Source: Borrelia recurrentis A1 (lineage in GTDB: Bacteria; Spirochaetota; Spirochaetia; Borreliales; Borreliaceae). From it: 64,000 bases of DNA. Of this stretch, positions 55,040 to 64,000 are shown one piece after another; the first letter of the stretch is position 1, and every line of letters begins with the position of its first letter. The DNA lies in assembly GCF_000019705.1 (NCBI RefSeq), contig NC_011244.1:186001-250000 (forward strand), given 5' to 3'. A model generated the notes under the pieces. The model worked only from the letters and a program-made list of their open reading frames with translations. It ran no database searches and was not told the DNA's origin. The position numbers and the translations under genes were made by a program.

Positions 55040-56047
55040 ATGTTAATAAACAGAAAAATATCAATAGCACCAATGGTAGAAATTACAGATGAACATTTTA
55101 GGTACATAATAAGATTATTATCAAAAAAAATTACTCTATATACTCCAATGATTTCTGCAAAATCAATTATAATAGGGGAATTAAATACAATTGTCAAACA
55201 AAATCCCAATGACTCTCCAATAGCAATTCAAATAGCAACAAATTGTGAAAATGATGCTGCAAAAGCAATTGAAATTCTTGAAAAAAATTTCAATTTTGAC
55301 GAATATAATCTTAACGTTGGATGCCCATCATCTCGTATTCAAAAAGCAAATTACGGGGCTTGTTTAATGCAAAACCCAATTCAAGTAGGAAAAATCCTAA
55401 AAGCCATGCAAAAAAATACAAACAAGCCAATTTCAATAAAACATAGGATAGGAATAAGACATAATAAAAAAGAATACCAAGAAGAAACCTACACAGAACT
55501 CAAGCAATTTGTAGACAAAATTATAGAATATGGAATCAAAAATTTTATTGTCCATGCACGAATAGCTATATTAAATGGCTATTCCCCTAAAGATAATCAT
55601 AATATTCCAAAACTAAAATATGATTTTGTATATCAACTAAAAAAAGAATACAAAAACACATTTATAGAAATAAATGGAGGAATTATCAATAGCAATCACA
55701 TAGAAACGCACTTATCATATGTAGATTCTGTAATGATTGGAAGAGCTGCAGCACAAAACCCATATTTTGTCGCAAAAATTTCAAGGGAATTTTTAGGAGA
55801 AAAAGAACAAATTCCAACAAGAAAAGAAATACTATTTCAAATGGTAGAATATATTAAAGAATACAACGAACATCCAACAATTAACACCATACTAAGACAT
55901 ATAATGAGAGTGATACATTCTCAAAAAAATGCCTGTAAATTTAGACAAGCCTTAACTGCACCTTTTAATCAAAATCTGAAAAACCATGAAATTCTCTTAA
56001 ATGCAATTGAACACCTAAAAGAAGACACCCTAAGCTCTAATTCTTAG
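55040..56047 (+). CDS. dusA: tRNA-dihydrouridine synthase (DusA type)
   Basis: A 335-residue FMN TIM-barrel enzyme. It shows [17 protein letters not shown] at the start, [20 protein letters not shown] with the catalytic cysteine, [26 protein letters not shown] and INGGI. It reduces uridine to dihydrouridine in tRNA D-loops. The GCP...YGACLM spacing favours DusA over DusB/C. There is no Shine-Dalgarno before the ATG, and the likely -10 is within about eight bases. Its end overlaps convergent serS by 11 bases. Confidence 0.92.
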   Translation: MLINRKISIAPMVEITDEHFRYIIRLLSKKITLYTPMISAKSIIIGELNTIVKQNPNDSPIAIQIATNCENDAAKAIEILEKNFNFDEYNLNVGCPSSRIQKANYGACLMQNPIQVGKILKAMQKNTNKPISIKHRIGIRHNKKEYQEETYTELKQFVDKIIEYGIKNFIVHARIAILNGYSPKDNHNIPKLKYDFVYQLKKEYKNTFIEINGGIINSNHIETHLSYVDSVMIGRAAAQNPYFVAKISREFLGEKEQIPTRKEILFQMVEYIKEYNEHPTINTILRHIMRVIHSQKNACKFRQALTAPFNQNLKNHEILLNAIEHLKEDTLSSNS

Positions 56048-57311
56048 GAGATATATAATCAAAACCTGTATACTTAACCAAACTCTTAGGTATACGAACC
56101 CCTCCTTTTGCATCTTGAAAATTTTCAAGTATAGCAATAAGAGTTCTAGTGGAGGCTATTGCTGTTCCATTTATCATATGTACAAATTTATTCTGCCCAT
56201 CCTCTTTATACCTAATCTTAAGGCGCCTTGACTGATAATCTGTACAATTTGACGTTGAAGTCACCTCTCCATAATCGCCATTCTCTCCTCTACCTGGCAT
56301 CCAAGCTTCAATATCATACTTCTTATAAGCTGGAGCACCAAGATCAGAAGAACAAACATTTAAAACTCTATATGGAATTTCAAGTTCTATAAAAATTTCT
56401 TCTTCTAATTCCAAAAACTCATTGTGAATACGATCAGAATCCTCACTTCTACAAAAACAAAACATTTCAACTTTACTAAATTGATGAACTCTATAGAGTC
56501 CTTTAGAAAATTGTCCAGCTGCCCCAGCCTCCTTGCGAAAACAATGTGAGAGTCCTGCCATTTTTAATGGTGATTTGAGATCCAATATAGTATTATAATA
56601 ATATCCACCAAGGGTAATCTCAGCCGTACCAACAAGATATTTATCAGTATCCTCAATTTTATAAATATTACTCTCAGCACCACGTGGATTAAATCCAATC
56701 CCATCAACTATAAATTCCCTTGCAACATCAGGTGTAATAAACAAATCAAATCCCTTTGCTTTAAGTTTACTAAAGGCAAAATTAATCATTGCAAGTTCCA
56801 AAAAAACAGCTTCATTTTTAAGATAATAAAATTTATTTCCACTAACCTCACGTGCCTTTTCAAAATCAAAAAGATCTAAATGTATACCTATCTCTAAATG
56901 ATCTTTTGGCTTAAAATCGAATTTTGGAATATTTCCTGATACTTTTAATACAACATTTTCATCCTCACTAACACCAACAGGAACATCAGGAGCAGAAATA
57001 TTTGGAATTCGTTTATGTTCAACTAAAAGTCTAGATGTTAAATAACCCAACCTTTCTTCTAAATCCATAATTTCAGCTTTTAAAGCTTTACCCTTTTCTA
57101 TTAAATAATGCCTACTAGAATCACCAATATTGTCTTTCATGGCATTAGCATTTTCATTCCTTAAAGCATTCAATTCACCTATCTTTGTAATAAGTTTTCT
57201 ACGTTCATCATCAAATGAAATTAATAAATCAAGTTCTAATTTTAATCCTCTATTTTTAATATTTTCCCGAACAAGTTCTAAATTATCTCTTATAAACTTC
57301 AGATCAAGCAT
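56037..57311 (-). CDS. serS: Seryl-tRNA synthetase
   Basis: A 424-residue class-II synthetase. An N-terminal coiled-coil arm (about residues 30-100) is followed by motif 2 ([23 protein letters not shown]) and motif 3 ([16 protein letters not shown]). The serine-site segment reads [21 protein letters not shown]. It charges tRNA-Ser in the cytoplasm. Length is standard. It is a single minus-strand gene between dus and a divergent lipoprotein gene. Confidence 0.96.
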   Translation of the reverse strand: MLDLKFIRDNLELVRENIKNRGLKLELDLLISFDDERRKLITKIGELNALRNENANAMKDNIGDSSRHYLIEKGKALKAEIMDLEERLGYLTSRLLVEHKRIPNISAPDVPVGVSEDENVVLKVSGNIPKFDFKPKDHLEIGIHLDLFDFEKAREVSGNKFYYLKNEAVFLELAMINFAFSKLKAKGFDLFITPDVAREFIVDGIGFNPRGAESNIYKIEDTDKYLVGTAEITLGGYYYNTILDLKSPLKMAGLSHCFRKEAGAAGQFSKGLYRVHQFSKVEMFCFCRSEDSDRIHNEFLELEEEIFIELEIPYRVLNVCSSDLGAPAYKKYDIEAWMPGRGENGDYGEVTSTSNCTDYQSRRLKIRYKEDGQNKFVHMINGTAIASTRTLIAILENFQDAKGGVRIPKSLVKYTGFDYISPKN

Positions 57312-57456
57312 TAACGAACTCCCAATATAATAAATTAATTAAAGATAATTAAAATAAAATAATGAAAAATAAATTATACTAATTAGTATAATAAGTATTA
57401 TATAATACTTGATAACAATAACATAAAAAACTTTATATATGGAGAAAAATATCTTT

Positions 57457-58173
57457 ATGATAAAATCACCAACAACCCAAAAAGTTTTAATTTTCATATC
57501 CTTGCTGATAAGTTTATTAGGATGCACGAAAAAATCAAAAAAAATCAGTTTTAATGATATTGATACGCTTTATAACGAAAAAAATGAAATAATAATTCAA
57601 TCTATCTCAGCAGAAAAAGAAAGCGAACTTTTAAAATATAAAATTAGAATACCAAAAATAATAACTCAAACAACAGAAAGTAATAAGGCAAAATCACTAA
57701 ATGATGAGATTGAAAGCTATGCAAATGAGATAGTTTCCAACTTAGAAAGTGCAACTCAAAACACTAGTCAAAATCCTCAAAAACCAAGCTTAAATATAGA
57801 CTATGAAATTTACTATGGATACGGTATTCACACAATAATAATAAATACCTCTCAGGAAATTAATAATACATATATCACAAATCATAGAAGCTACTATATT
57901 AATAGTAATGGGGATTATATCTATAACATAGATGAAATTATTAACATAGAGGAAGCATTTCCATATTTTACCCACAAAATCAAAGAAAAAATTACAACAA
58001 CGTATCAAAATAAATTACTATTTGATTTACAACAAGCAGTAATTTATTTTAAAGATAAAAAAATAATAATAAAATTTCCACTTTATGTATTTAATTTGGA
58101 GGCAACAGATCATACAGAAAATATTTTTGAATTTAGCGAAGAAGAATCAAAAAAATATATTAAACAAGGATAA
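57457..58173 (+). CDS. Lipoprotein with a DUF3298/RsiV-like domain
   Basis: About 238 residues. A lipoprotein signal with lipobox LLGC leads into a beta-rich domain. The pattern HRSYYINSNGDYIYNIDEIINIEEAFPYF, a helix, then AVIYFKDKKIIIKFPLYVFNLEAT and a closing FEFSEEE fits DUF3298 domains (as in RsiV and other envelope proteins). That is inference. I use the ATG at 57457 because the signal peptide then starts normally (MIKSPTTQK); an in-frame ATG at 57439 lies on the GGAGA. It is followed by an M16C protease gene after 12 bases. Confidence 0.75.
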   Translation: MIKSPTTQKVLIFISLLISLLGCTKKSKKISFNDIDTLYNEKNEIIIQSISAEKESELLKYKIRIPKIITQTTESNKAKSLNDEIESYANEIVSNLESATQNTSQNPQKPSLNIDYEIYYGYGIHTIIINTSQEINNTYITNHRSYYINSNGDYIYNIDEIINIEEAFPYFTHKIKEKITTTYQNKLLFDLQQAVIYFKDKKIIIKFPLYVFNLEATDHTENIFEFSEEESKKYIKQG

Positions 58174-58185
58174 AATTAATTATCA

Positions 58186-61104
58186 ATGAAGAAAAAAAAA
58201 TTGTTTAATTTAATTTCAAAAACTTATTTAGAAGAATATGATGCTGAAGGGTCTTATTTTAAACACGAGAGTGGATTGGAAATATTTGAGCTAAAAAATA
58301 GTACATTCAAAGAAAATGCCTTTGGAATAGCATTTAAAACTATTCCTTTCAATAATACAGGTGTTGCACATATTCTTGAACACGCAATTTTTTGTGGCTC
58401 AAACAAATATAAAATAAAAGATCCCTTTCTATATTTAATGAAAGGGAGTCTAAATACATTTCTAAATGCAATGACATTTCCAGATAAAACTCTATATCCA
58501 GCAGCATCTACAATACAAAAAGATTACTTTAATTTGTTTAAAATATATTCTGATGCCATTTTTAACCCCTTACTGAAAAAAGAAGCTTTTATGCAAGAGG
58601 GTTACAACATAAATCCAAATAACTTTAAGCCATCTGGCATTGTGTTAAATGAAATGAAAGGTAATTATTCAAGCAAAAATTCTTTAATTAATGAAATCTC
58701 CACCAATTCTCTTTTCTCTAAAGGTCCTTACCAATACGACTCTGGAGGAAACCCTATTAACATTATTGATCTTACATATGAAGAATTTATTGAATTTTAT
58801 AAAAAATACTATACATTAGAAAATTGCAAAATATTTTTATTTGGCAATATTGATACCAATAAAAATCTTAATTTCATTGAAAAATATATAATTAGGCCTT
58901 GCACAAATAAAAAATCAAATGTCAATTATAACATAGACAAAGCCACAAGATGGAACCAACACAAAACACTCAGTTTTAATATTCCTAAAGAAACTGAAAA
59001 TACATTGGGAGTATATGTAATAAATTGGTTATGTAGTGATATTGAAAATATTAAAGAAAATATTGGTCTTGAAATCTTATCAGAAATTCTTCTAGATAGT
59101 TCTTGCCAATTTACTATAAACATGCTAAAAAGCGAAATCGGAGATGTAATAGCTGATGTTAGCGGAATTAACACAGACATAAAAGAATGCATATTTTCAT
59201 TTGGTTTACAAAACGTACTTCCAGGAAAAATAGAAGAATTTAAAGACAAAGTTTTCCAAGAACTTAAAAACCTTGTAAAGGTAAAAATTCCTCAAGAATT
59301 AATACAAGGTATTCTATTTGGTTACGAATTTTCATTAAAAGAAGAAAAAGGACAAGGTTGGCCTATTAATTTAATGATTAAAAGTTTTAAAGGCTGGATA
59401 CACGGCCTACATCCAACTGAAACTCTAAAAATTAATTATCAACTAAATGAAATAAAAAACAAATTAGAGAGAGGAGAACCCTATTTTGAAAATTTAATAG
59501 AAAAATATCTACTAAACAATAATCACTATACTCTAATTCACTTCAACCCATCGGATAAAATGCTTAAAGAAATGGAAGAACAAATAGAAAAAAAACTGAT
59601 GGATAGAGAAATTAATATTAAAAAAAATCCAGAGAAATTTTCAAAATTTACTAAAGATTACAATAAATTCAAAAAATATCAAAATAAGAAAGATCTTAAA
59701 TCTGATATTGCTAAAATTCCTATATTAAAGATAGAAGACCTACCAAAAGAAGTTGATAAAAGCTTAATTTTAAATTATGTTCCCGAACTTAAGGCACATA
59801 CATTTGAGTTAAAAAAGAATAACAACATATTTAATGTATATCTATTTTTTACATTAGATTTTTTACAAAAAGAAGATTTTTTGTATCTCTCGTTGCTTAA
59901 AAGAGCTATTCAAGATTTGTCTACCAAAAATTACTCATATATCACTTTAAATAATAAAATCCAAAATACTCTGGGACAACTAAATATATACGAAAGCTAT
60001 AAAGAAGATATTCACAGAAACATGATCAATCTGTTTAATATAAATTTCAAATCATTTAACAATAAAATTCAAGAATCATTCACATTAATAAAAGAAATTT
60101 TAATCAATATAGATTTTCACGACTACAATAGATTAAAAGAAATAGTCTTAAGTCTCAAAAACGACTTTAAATCAATACTCATTCCACAAGGACACATCTT
60201 AGCAACAACAAGATCAGAATCAAAATTAAGTCAAAGCAAATACCTGCAAGAACTTCAATTTGGTATTACGGGAAGACAATATTGGCACAAAATAAAAACC
60301 GACATAGAATCTTTAAAAGAAATTGCACATAATTTAGAAAACCTTAGAAATAAGATTATTCTTAAAAATAATCTATCATCCTTGCTTATAGGTAATACTA
60401 AAGACGTTATTAAAAAATTAGAAACAGAATTATTTATACTAAAAGAAAATTTAAATGAAAAAATTTACAGCAACAATTTAATTACAATACAGCCATCAAG
60501 TAATGTCTTAAAAGAAATAATGATCATTCCATCAAAGATATCTTTTAATGCCATGAGCTTTGCAAGCTATAGAATAACAGATAAAGAATATCCAACAATA
60601 AATTTCTTAACACATATATTAAAAAGCGGAATATTATGGGAAAAAATAAGGGTTGCTGGTGGAGCATATGGTGCATTCGCATCTATTACAAACGGGATAT
60701 TTTCTTTTGCATCATATAGAGATCCAAATTTTATCACAACATACCAAGCTTTTGAAGCATCATTAGAAGAGTTAGCTAATAATGAAATTAAATGTGACGA
60801 AATCTATACATATTTAATAGGAGTAATTGGACTTAATACAAATGTAAAAACAAAATCCACAGAAATATTACAAAGCTATAAAAGAAAAATGCTAAATATT
60901 AGTGATCATCTAAGACAAAATATAAGAAATAATTATTTTAAAATAACAAATACAGATATAAAAAACATCTCTGAAAAAGTACTATACCAGCTAAAAGAAA
61001 AAAACAGCATCACATCTCTTGTTAGCAATACAATCTATGAGAATGACAAAACAAAGATAGAAAAATTTATTGGCAAAAAATATAGGGTAAAAAAAATATA
61101 TTAA
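58186..61104 (+). CDS. M16C-family zinc metalloprotease (PreP-like)
   Basis: A 972-residue peptidase of the pitrilysin/presequence-protease subfamily. The inverted zinc motif H-x-x-E-H is in GVAHILEHAIFCGSNKY near residue 60; NTFLNAMTFPDKTLYPAAS and GIVLNEMKGNYSS follow as in PreP. The second half carries the non-catalytic repeat with AGGAYGAFAS and SFASYRDPN. No signal peptide is visible, so it is probably a cytoplasmic peptidase of short peptides. AAGGA lies 14 bases before the ATG. It is downstream of a lipoprotein gene. Confidence 0.93.
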   Translation: MKKKKLFNLISKTYLEEYDAEGSYFKHESGLEIFELKNSTFKENAFGIAFKTIPFNNTGVAHILEHAIFCGSNKYKIKDPFLYLMKGSLNTFLNAMTFPDKTLYPAASTIQKDYFNLFKIYSDAIFNPLLKKEAFMQEGYNINPNNFKPSGIVLNEMKGNYSSKNSLINEISTNSLFSKGPYQYDSGGNPINIIDLTYEEFIEFYKKYYTLENCKIFLFGNIDTNKNLNFIEKYIIRPCTNKKSNVNYNIDKATRWNQHKTLSFNIPKETENTLGVYVINWLCSDIENIKENIGLEILSEILLDSSCQFTINMLKSEIGDVIADVSGINTDIKECIFSFGLQNVLPGKIEEFKDKVFQELKNLVKVKIPQELIQGILFGYEFSLKEEKGQGWPINLMIKSFKGWIHGLHPTETLKINYQLNEIKNKLERGEPYFENLIEKYLLNNNHYTLIHFNPSDKMLKEMEEQIEKKLMDREINIKKNPEKFSKFTKDYNKFKKYQNKKDLKSDIAKIPILKIEDLPKEVDKSLILNYVPELKAHTFELKKNNNIFNVYLFFTLDFLQKEDFLYLSLLKRAIQDLSTKNYSYITLNNKIQNTLGQLNIYESYKEDIHRNMINLFNINFKSFNNKIQESFTLIKEILINIDFHDYNRLKEIVLSLKNDFKSILIPQGHILATTRSESKLSQSKYLQELQFGITGRQYWHKIKTDIESLKEIAHNLENLRNKIILKNNLSSLLIGNTKDVIKKLETELFILKENLNEKIYSNNLITIQPSSNVLKEIMIIPSKISFNAMSFASYRITDKEYPTINFLTHILKSGILWEKIRVAGGAYGAFASITNGIFSFASYRDPNFITTYQAFEASLEELANNEIKCDEIYTYLIGVIGLNTNVKTKSTEILQSYKRKMLNISDHLRQNIRNNYFKITNTDIKNISEKVLYQLKEKNSITSLVSNTIYENDKTKIEKFIGKKYRVKKIY

Positions 61105-61131
61105 AAACAACAAAAAATAAAAAAATATTAA

Positions 61132-61377
61132 TTAAGCTTTTTTATATTTTTTGTTAAATTTGTCAATTCTACCTGCCGCATCCACAAATTTTTGCTGACC
61201 TGTATAAAAAGGATGTGATTTACTTGAAATCTCAACAGTAATTAATGGATATTCTTTATTATCACTATACTTAATTACTTCTTTTGACGTTAAAGTTGAT
61301 CTTGTTAAAAACATGGCACCATTAGCACCGTCTTTAAAAACTACTAAATTACTAACAGGATGTATATCTTTTTTCAT
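61132..61377 (-). CDS. rpmE: 50S ribosomal protein L31 (type B, zinc-free)
   Basis: An 81-residue L31 starting MKKDIHP and carrying [28 protein letters not shown]. The C-x-x-C zinc ligands of type-A L31 are absent, so this is the longer zinc-independent B form and may be the only copy. AGAGAGG precedes the ATG. It follows rho by 57 bases. Confidence 0.96.
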   Translation of the reverse strand: MKKDIHPVSNLVVFKDGANGAMFLTRSTLTSKEVIKYSDNKEYPLITVEISSKSHPFYTGQQKFVDAAGRIDKFNKKYKKA

Positions 61378-61434
61378 AAAGCCTCTCTTAATTTAATCAA
61401 AGTTTAGTCTAAATTATTAACAAAGTCAATTTTA

Positions 61435-62979
61435 TTAATCTCCATTACTCATGGTTTTTAAAAAAATTTCATTATTTTTACTCTTTTTCATCTTTTCAAC
61501 TAAAGCTTCAACTCCTTCATAATCATCAACACCACTTAAAATTTTCCTAATAAGTAAAATTTTAGAACGTTCTTCTTCACTTAAAAGTAATTCTTCTTTC
61601 CTTGTCCCCGATTTCTTAATATTAATAGCAGGAAAAAGTCTTCTATCTGCCAAACTTCTATCAAGAATTAGCTCCATATTACCAGTACTCTTGAATTCTT
61701 CAAATATAACTTCATCCATCTTACTCCCAGTATCAACTAAAGCTGTAGCTATAATAGTAAGACTACCTCCTTCCTCAATATTTCTAGCAGAACCAAAAAA
61801 TCTTTTTGGTTTATGTAAAGCATTAGAATCAACACCCCCTGAGAGTATCTTACCAGAAGTTGGCATAGTTTGATTATAAGCTCTAGCAAGCCTTGTAATT
61901 GAATCTAAAAGAATCACAACATCTTTTTTATTCTCAACTAATCTTTTTGCCTTTTCAATGACCATCTCTGCAACTTGTACATGCCTACTAGCCTGTTCAT
62001 CAAAATTAGATGCTATTACTTCACCCTTAACACCACGAATCATATCAGTCACCTCTTCAGGTCTCTCATCAATAAGTAAAATCATTAAAACAATGTCTGG
62101 ATAATTAGTAGTAATTGCATTAGCTATTTTTTGAAGTAAAGTAGTCTTACCAGCTTTTGGAGGCGACACTATTAAAGCTCTTTGACCCTTTCCAATAGGT
62201 GCAAACAAATTAATAAGTCTAGTTGAAATATTACAATTTTCATATTCAAGATCTAATTTTGAACTAGGATATAAAGGTGTTAAATTATCAAAAGGTATTC
62301 TATTTTGTGCAAATGTAGGATCTTGATCATTAATACTCTTAATCTTAATCATTGCAAAAAATCTCTCACCTTCTCTTGGAGATCTAATTTGTCCATATAA
62401 AATATCACCCGTTCTTAAATTAAAAAGCCTAATCTGAGACGGAGAAACATAAACATCATTACCTCCAGACAGATAAGAATTAGATGCTGTACGCAAAAAA
62501 CCATAACCATCACTTAAAACATCAAGAACACCGGTAAATAAAACATTAATATTATGCTCTGTTAATATTTTAACAAGTAAAAATATCAATTCTGTCTTTT
62601 TCATTGTTACCGCAATAGTATGATTAGTCCCAAGTCCTTCAACAACTTTTCTAATTTCAGTAATTGGCTTATCATAAAGAGTATCAATAACTATAGAATC
62701 CTTACCACCTAAAAAATTAATAATATTGCTTTGTTCAAGAGTCTTAATACTACTCTCCAAATCTGGATCTGATATATCATAATCAAAATCAGAAGAAAGC
62801 TCATTAGATTCTCTTAATTTATCAATATTAGAATTCCTAGAAGCACTAGAAACAGATTCTTTTTTAGTAACAACTTTAACTACTTTTTTCTTATTATTAT
62901 CTTCAATTTTTAATTCTTTAGAAGAATTCAAACGCTTCATTTCATCCTCTAAATCAAATTCCTCACATTTTCTATCCAT
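61435..62979 (-). CDS. rho: Transcription termination factor Rho
   Basis: A 514-residue hexameric RNA-dependent ATPase. It has an extra charged N-terminal segment (about residues 1-90), then the RNA-binding fold ([34 protein letters not shown]), Walker [32 protein letters not shown]-loop [12 protein letters not shown] and R-loop [25 protein letters not shown] sits before the ATG. An 86-base gap separates it from the bactofilin gene upstream. It presumably terminates the many transcripts here that lack intrinsic terminators. Confidence 0.97.
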   Translation of the reverse strand: MDRKCEEFDLEDEMKRLNSSKELKIEDNNKKKVVKVVTKKESVSSASRNSNIDKLRESNELSSDFDYDISDPDLESSIKTLEQSNIINFLGGKDSIVIDTLYDKPITEIRKVVEGLGTNHTIAVTMKKTELIFLLVKILTEHNINVLFTGVLDVLSDGYGFLRTASNSYLSGGNDVYVSPSQIRLFNLRTGDILYGQIRSPREGERFFAMIKIKSINDQDPTFAQNRIPFDNLTPLYPSSKLDLEYENCNISTRLINLFAPIGKGQRALIVSPPKAGKTTLLQKIANAITTNYPDIVLMILLIDERPEEVTDMIRGVKGEVIASNFDEQASRHVQVAEMVIEKAKRLVENKKDVVILLDSITRLARAYNQTMPTSGKILSGGVDSNALHKPKRFFGSARNIEEGGSLTIIATALVDTGSKMDEVIFEEFKSTGNMELILDRSLADRRLFPAINIKKSGTRKEELLLSEEERSKILLIRKILSGVDDYEGVEALVEKMKKSKNNEIFLKTMSNGD

Positions 62980-63065
62980 AATCTCCTCTATGAGATAAAT
63001 TTTTAAGAAGGGTATTTCTATTTAAAATAATAATTAATCATTAAATGATAAAACATAACATTAAT

Positions 63066-63473
63066 TCACTGCAAAGTATCTTTTAATTGTGAAACTGTAA
63101 AAGAAAACAAATCTATGCTTTCATTAGATTTAATCATTTCACATTTACCATCAAAAACTATATCATCATTAATAAATATCTTTTTTGTCTTAACATCACC
63201 ATATATTTTACAACCACTATTTAAATAAACCTTATTGCTAGCATTAACATTGCCCTTTAAAATTCCCTCAATTATCAATGTATCGCAAATTACTACATCA
63301 GTAATAACCTTACTATTTTTACCTATAAAAAGTATTCCTTTTTCTGAAAAAATCTCACCCTCAAAAGAAGAATCAAGATATAAAGCACCCTCAAACTTTA
63401 ATTTCCCTCTAAAAATTAAACTTGAATCAAGCTTACAATCCCATTTGTAAGAATTCTTAACATTAACAGGCAT
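63066..63473 (-). CDS. Bactofilin-family cytoskeletal protein
   Basis: A 135-residue protein with the bactofilin (DUF583) beta-helix pattern: FRGKLKFEGALYLDSSFEGEI, then repeated G-x-(I/L/V) turns (IIEGILKGNVNAS, KIYGDVKTKKIFI). Bactofilins polymerise into filaments that position cell-wall or polar proteins. It begins three bases after hbb with GGA before the ATG, so it is in the rpsT-hbb operon. Short N- and C-terminal tails flank the core. Confidence 0.88.
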   Translation of the reverse strand: MPVNVKNSYKWDCKLDSSLIFRGKLKFEGALYLDSSFEGEIFSEKGILFIGKNSKVITDVVICDTLIIEGILKGNVNASNKVYLNSGCKIYGDVKTKKIFINDDIVFDGKCEMIKSNESIDLFSFTVSQLKDTLQ

Positions 63474-63476
63474 TAA

Positions 63477-63803
63477 CTATCCTTTAATGCTCCAAACCCG
63501 TTCTTTTAAATCTTTTCCTGGACGAAAATAAGCAACATGATGATCATCAACATTCACATATTCACCTGTTTGAGGATTACGAGCATTTTGGCGACCCTTC
63601 CTCTTTCTAAGCTCAAATGTACCAAATGATCTAAACTCTATAACATTATTAACACAAAGACTGTTTTTAAGTTCTTCAAAAAAAGCATCAACTACAAGTC
63701 TTATATACTTCTTTTCCAACTTTTCATTATTATTTTTAATGTTTAAAAATATTTGATCAACAATATCTGATTTAGTAACTTTGGATCTCTTTGAACAAGA
63801 CAT
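63477..63803 (-). CDS. hbb: HU/IHF-family DNA-binding protein Hbb
   Basis: A 108-residue HU-type protein. The N-terminal helices ([24 protein letters not shown]) and the DNA-binding arm [28 protein letters not shown] are clear, with RNPQTGE containing the intercalating proline. Hbb of B. burgdorferi binds and bends chromosomal DNA. AAGGA overlapping the end of rpsT serves its ATG, so translation is coupled. Confidence 0.97.
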   Translation of the reverse strand: MSCSKRSKVTKSDIVDQIFLNIKNNNEKLEKKYIRLVVDAFFEELKNSLCVNNVIEFRSFGTFELRKRKGRQNARNPQTGEYVNVDDHHVAYFRPGKDLKERVWSIKG

Positions 63804-63814
63804 AAGCTAGTTCC

Positions 63815-64000
63815 TTACTGTAATAACAAAATACTCAAATTTGACTTTTTACGTGCGGCTTTGTTTATATGTATTATTCGCTTTCTAGCAGCAGTATCTA
63901 ATTTTTTTGAAACAAATTTAAAAAACTCCAAAGCTTCATCTTTTTTCCCGTCTTTTATAAGTTTTATACAATGCTTTTCTAGTGTCTTAAGTTCACTCTT
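63815..64000 (-). CDS. rpsT: 30S ribosomal protein S20 (C-terminal part, cut by window edge)
   Basis: Sixty-one codons are in the window, ending at TAA 63815-63817. The segment LDTAARKRIIHINKAARKKS matches the S20 C-terminal helix (usual form LDKAAxKGxIHKNxAARxKSRL). The N-terminus lies beyond base 64000. It binds 16S rRNA. It is the upstream gene of the hbb-bactofilin run, and its stop region contains the hbb ribosome site. Confidence 0.93.
   Translation of the reverse strand, partial: KSELKTLEKHCIKLIKDGKKDEALEFFKFVSKKLDTAARKRIIHINKAARKKSNLSILLLQ

Overview
The window looks like a stretch of the linear chromosome of a Borrelia/Borreliella spirochaete. The sequence is very AT-rich and lysine/asparagine/isoleucine-heavy. 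The gene order matches, from memory, the B. burgdorferi chromosome from about BB_0172 to BB_0233: vWA/MoxR cluster, gidA-thdF, flgK-flgL, csrA, rel, murE-ddl, hflK-hflC, lmp1-mutL, pstSCAB, alaS, serS, rho, hbb, rpsT. The expanded Q/N-rich tandem repeat at 37.3-38.75 kb differs from the Lyme-group layout as I remember it and may point to a relapsing-fever or other divergent lineage; I cannot name the species. Almost all of it is compact core chromosome. I saw no insertion sequences, prophage, CRISPR array, rRNA or plasmid-type genes.

Layout. 0-7.8 kb (minus): a Bat/MoxR-type envelope cluster (moxR, DUF58 protein, membrane protein, two vWA proteins, the last cut by the window edge) next to rsmG-mnmG-mnmE. 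7.9-12.2 kb (plus): late flagellar operon flgN-flgK-flgL-fliW-csrA. 12.2-14.9 kb (minus): tsaB, tsaE and a small unknown gene, then infC-rpmI-rplT. 15.0-16.5 kb (plus): a membrane protein and a lipoprotein. 16.5-18.5 kb (minus): tatD and a TPR protein. 18.8-24.9 kb (plus): prfA-prmC-rel and a large membrane protein. 24.9-27.5 kb (minus): murE-ddl. 27.7-33.4 kb (plus): tRNA-Cys, a CBS/CorC protein, hflK-hflC, tRNA-Phe and a degenerate HD-GYP-like protein. rsmD is on minus at 33.4-33.9 kb. 34-44.2 kb (plus): galU, an unknown protein, the repeat protein, Lmp1-like TPR protein, mutL, a coiled-coil protein and a tRNA with a CAU anticodon. 44.2-45.4 kb (minus): lipoprotein and efp. 45.5-49.7 kb (plus): pstS-pstC-pstA-pstB. 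49.7-55 kb (minus): ZIP transporter, short alaS, fliG1-like, pgl and a SIMPL protein. 55-61.1 kb: dus (plus), serS (minus), then a lipoprotein and an M16C protease (plus). 61.1-64 kb (minus): rpsT (partial)-hbb-bactofilin-rho-rpmE.

How the genes fit together. Translation and its quality control dominate: tRNA modification, termination factor and its methylase, 16S methylases, EF-P, tRNA synthetases and ribosomal proteins. Envelope building and protein turnover follow (MurE/Ddl, HflKC, MoxR-vWA, bactofilin, lipoproteins). Motility has its FliW-CsrA control pair. Phosphate uptake and (p)ppGpp metabolism supply the nutrient-response theme.

The most unusual items are: (1) a secreted TPR protein carrying 17 full plus one partial copy of a 27-residue Q/N-rich repeat, encoded by a near-perfect 81-bp tandem array, directly upstream of an Lmp1-like gene; (2) a PstA permease with a large extracytoplasmic insert that looks like two degenerate copies of a PstS lobe; (3) an HD-GYP-like protein without catalytic residues; (4) a membrane protein with a degenerate M28-peptidase-like ectodomain; (5) several promoter, dyad, hairpin and micro-ORF arrangements, including transcription units that look leaderless.
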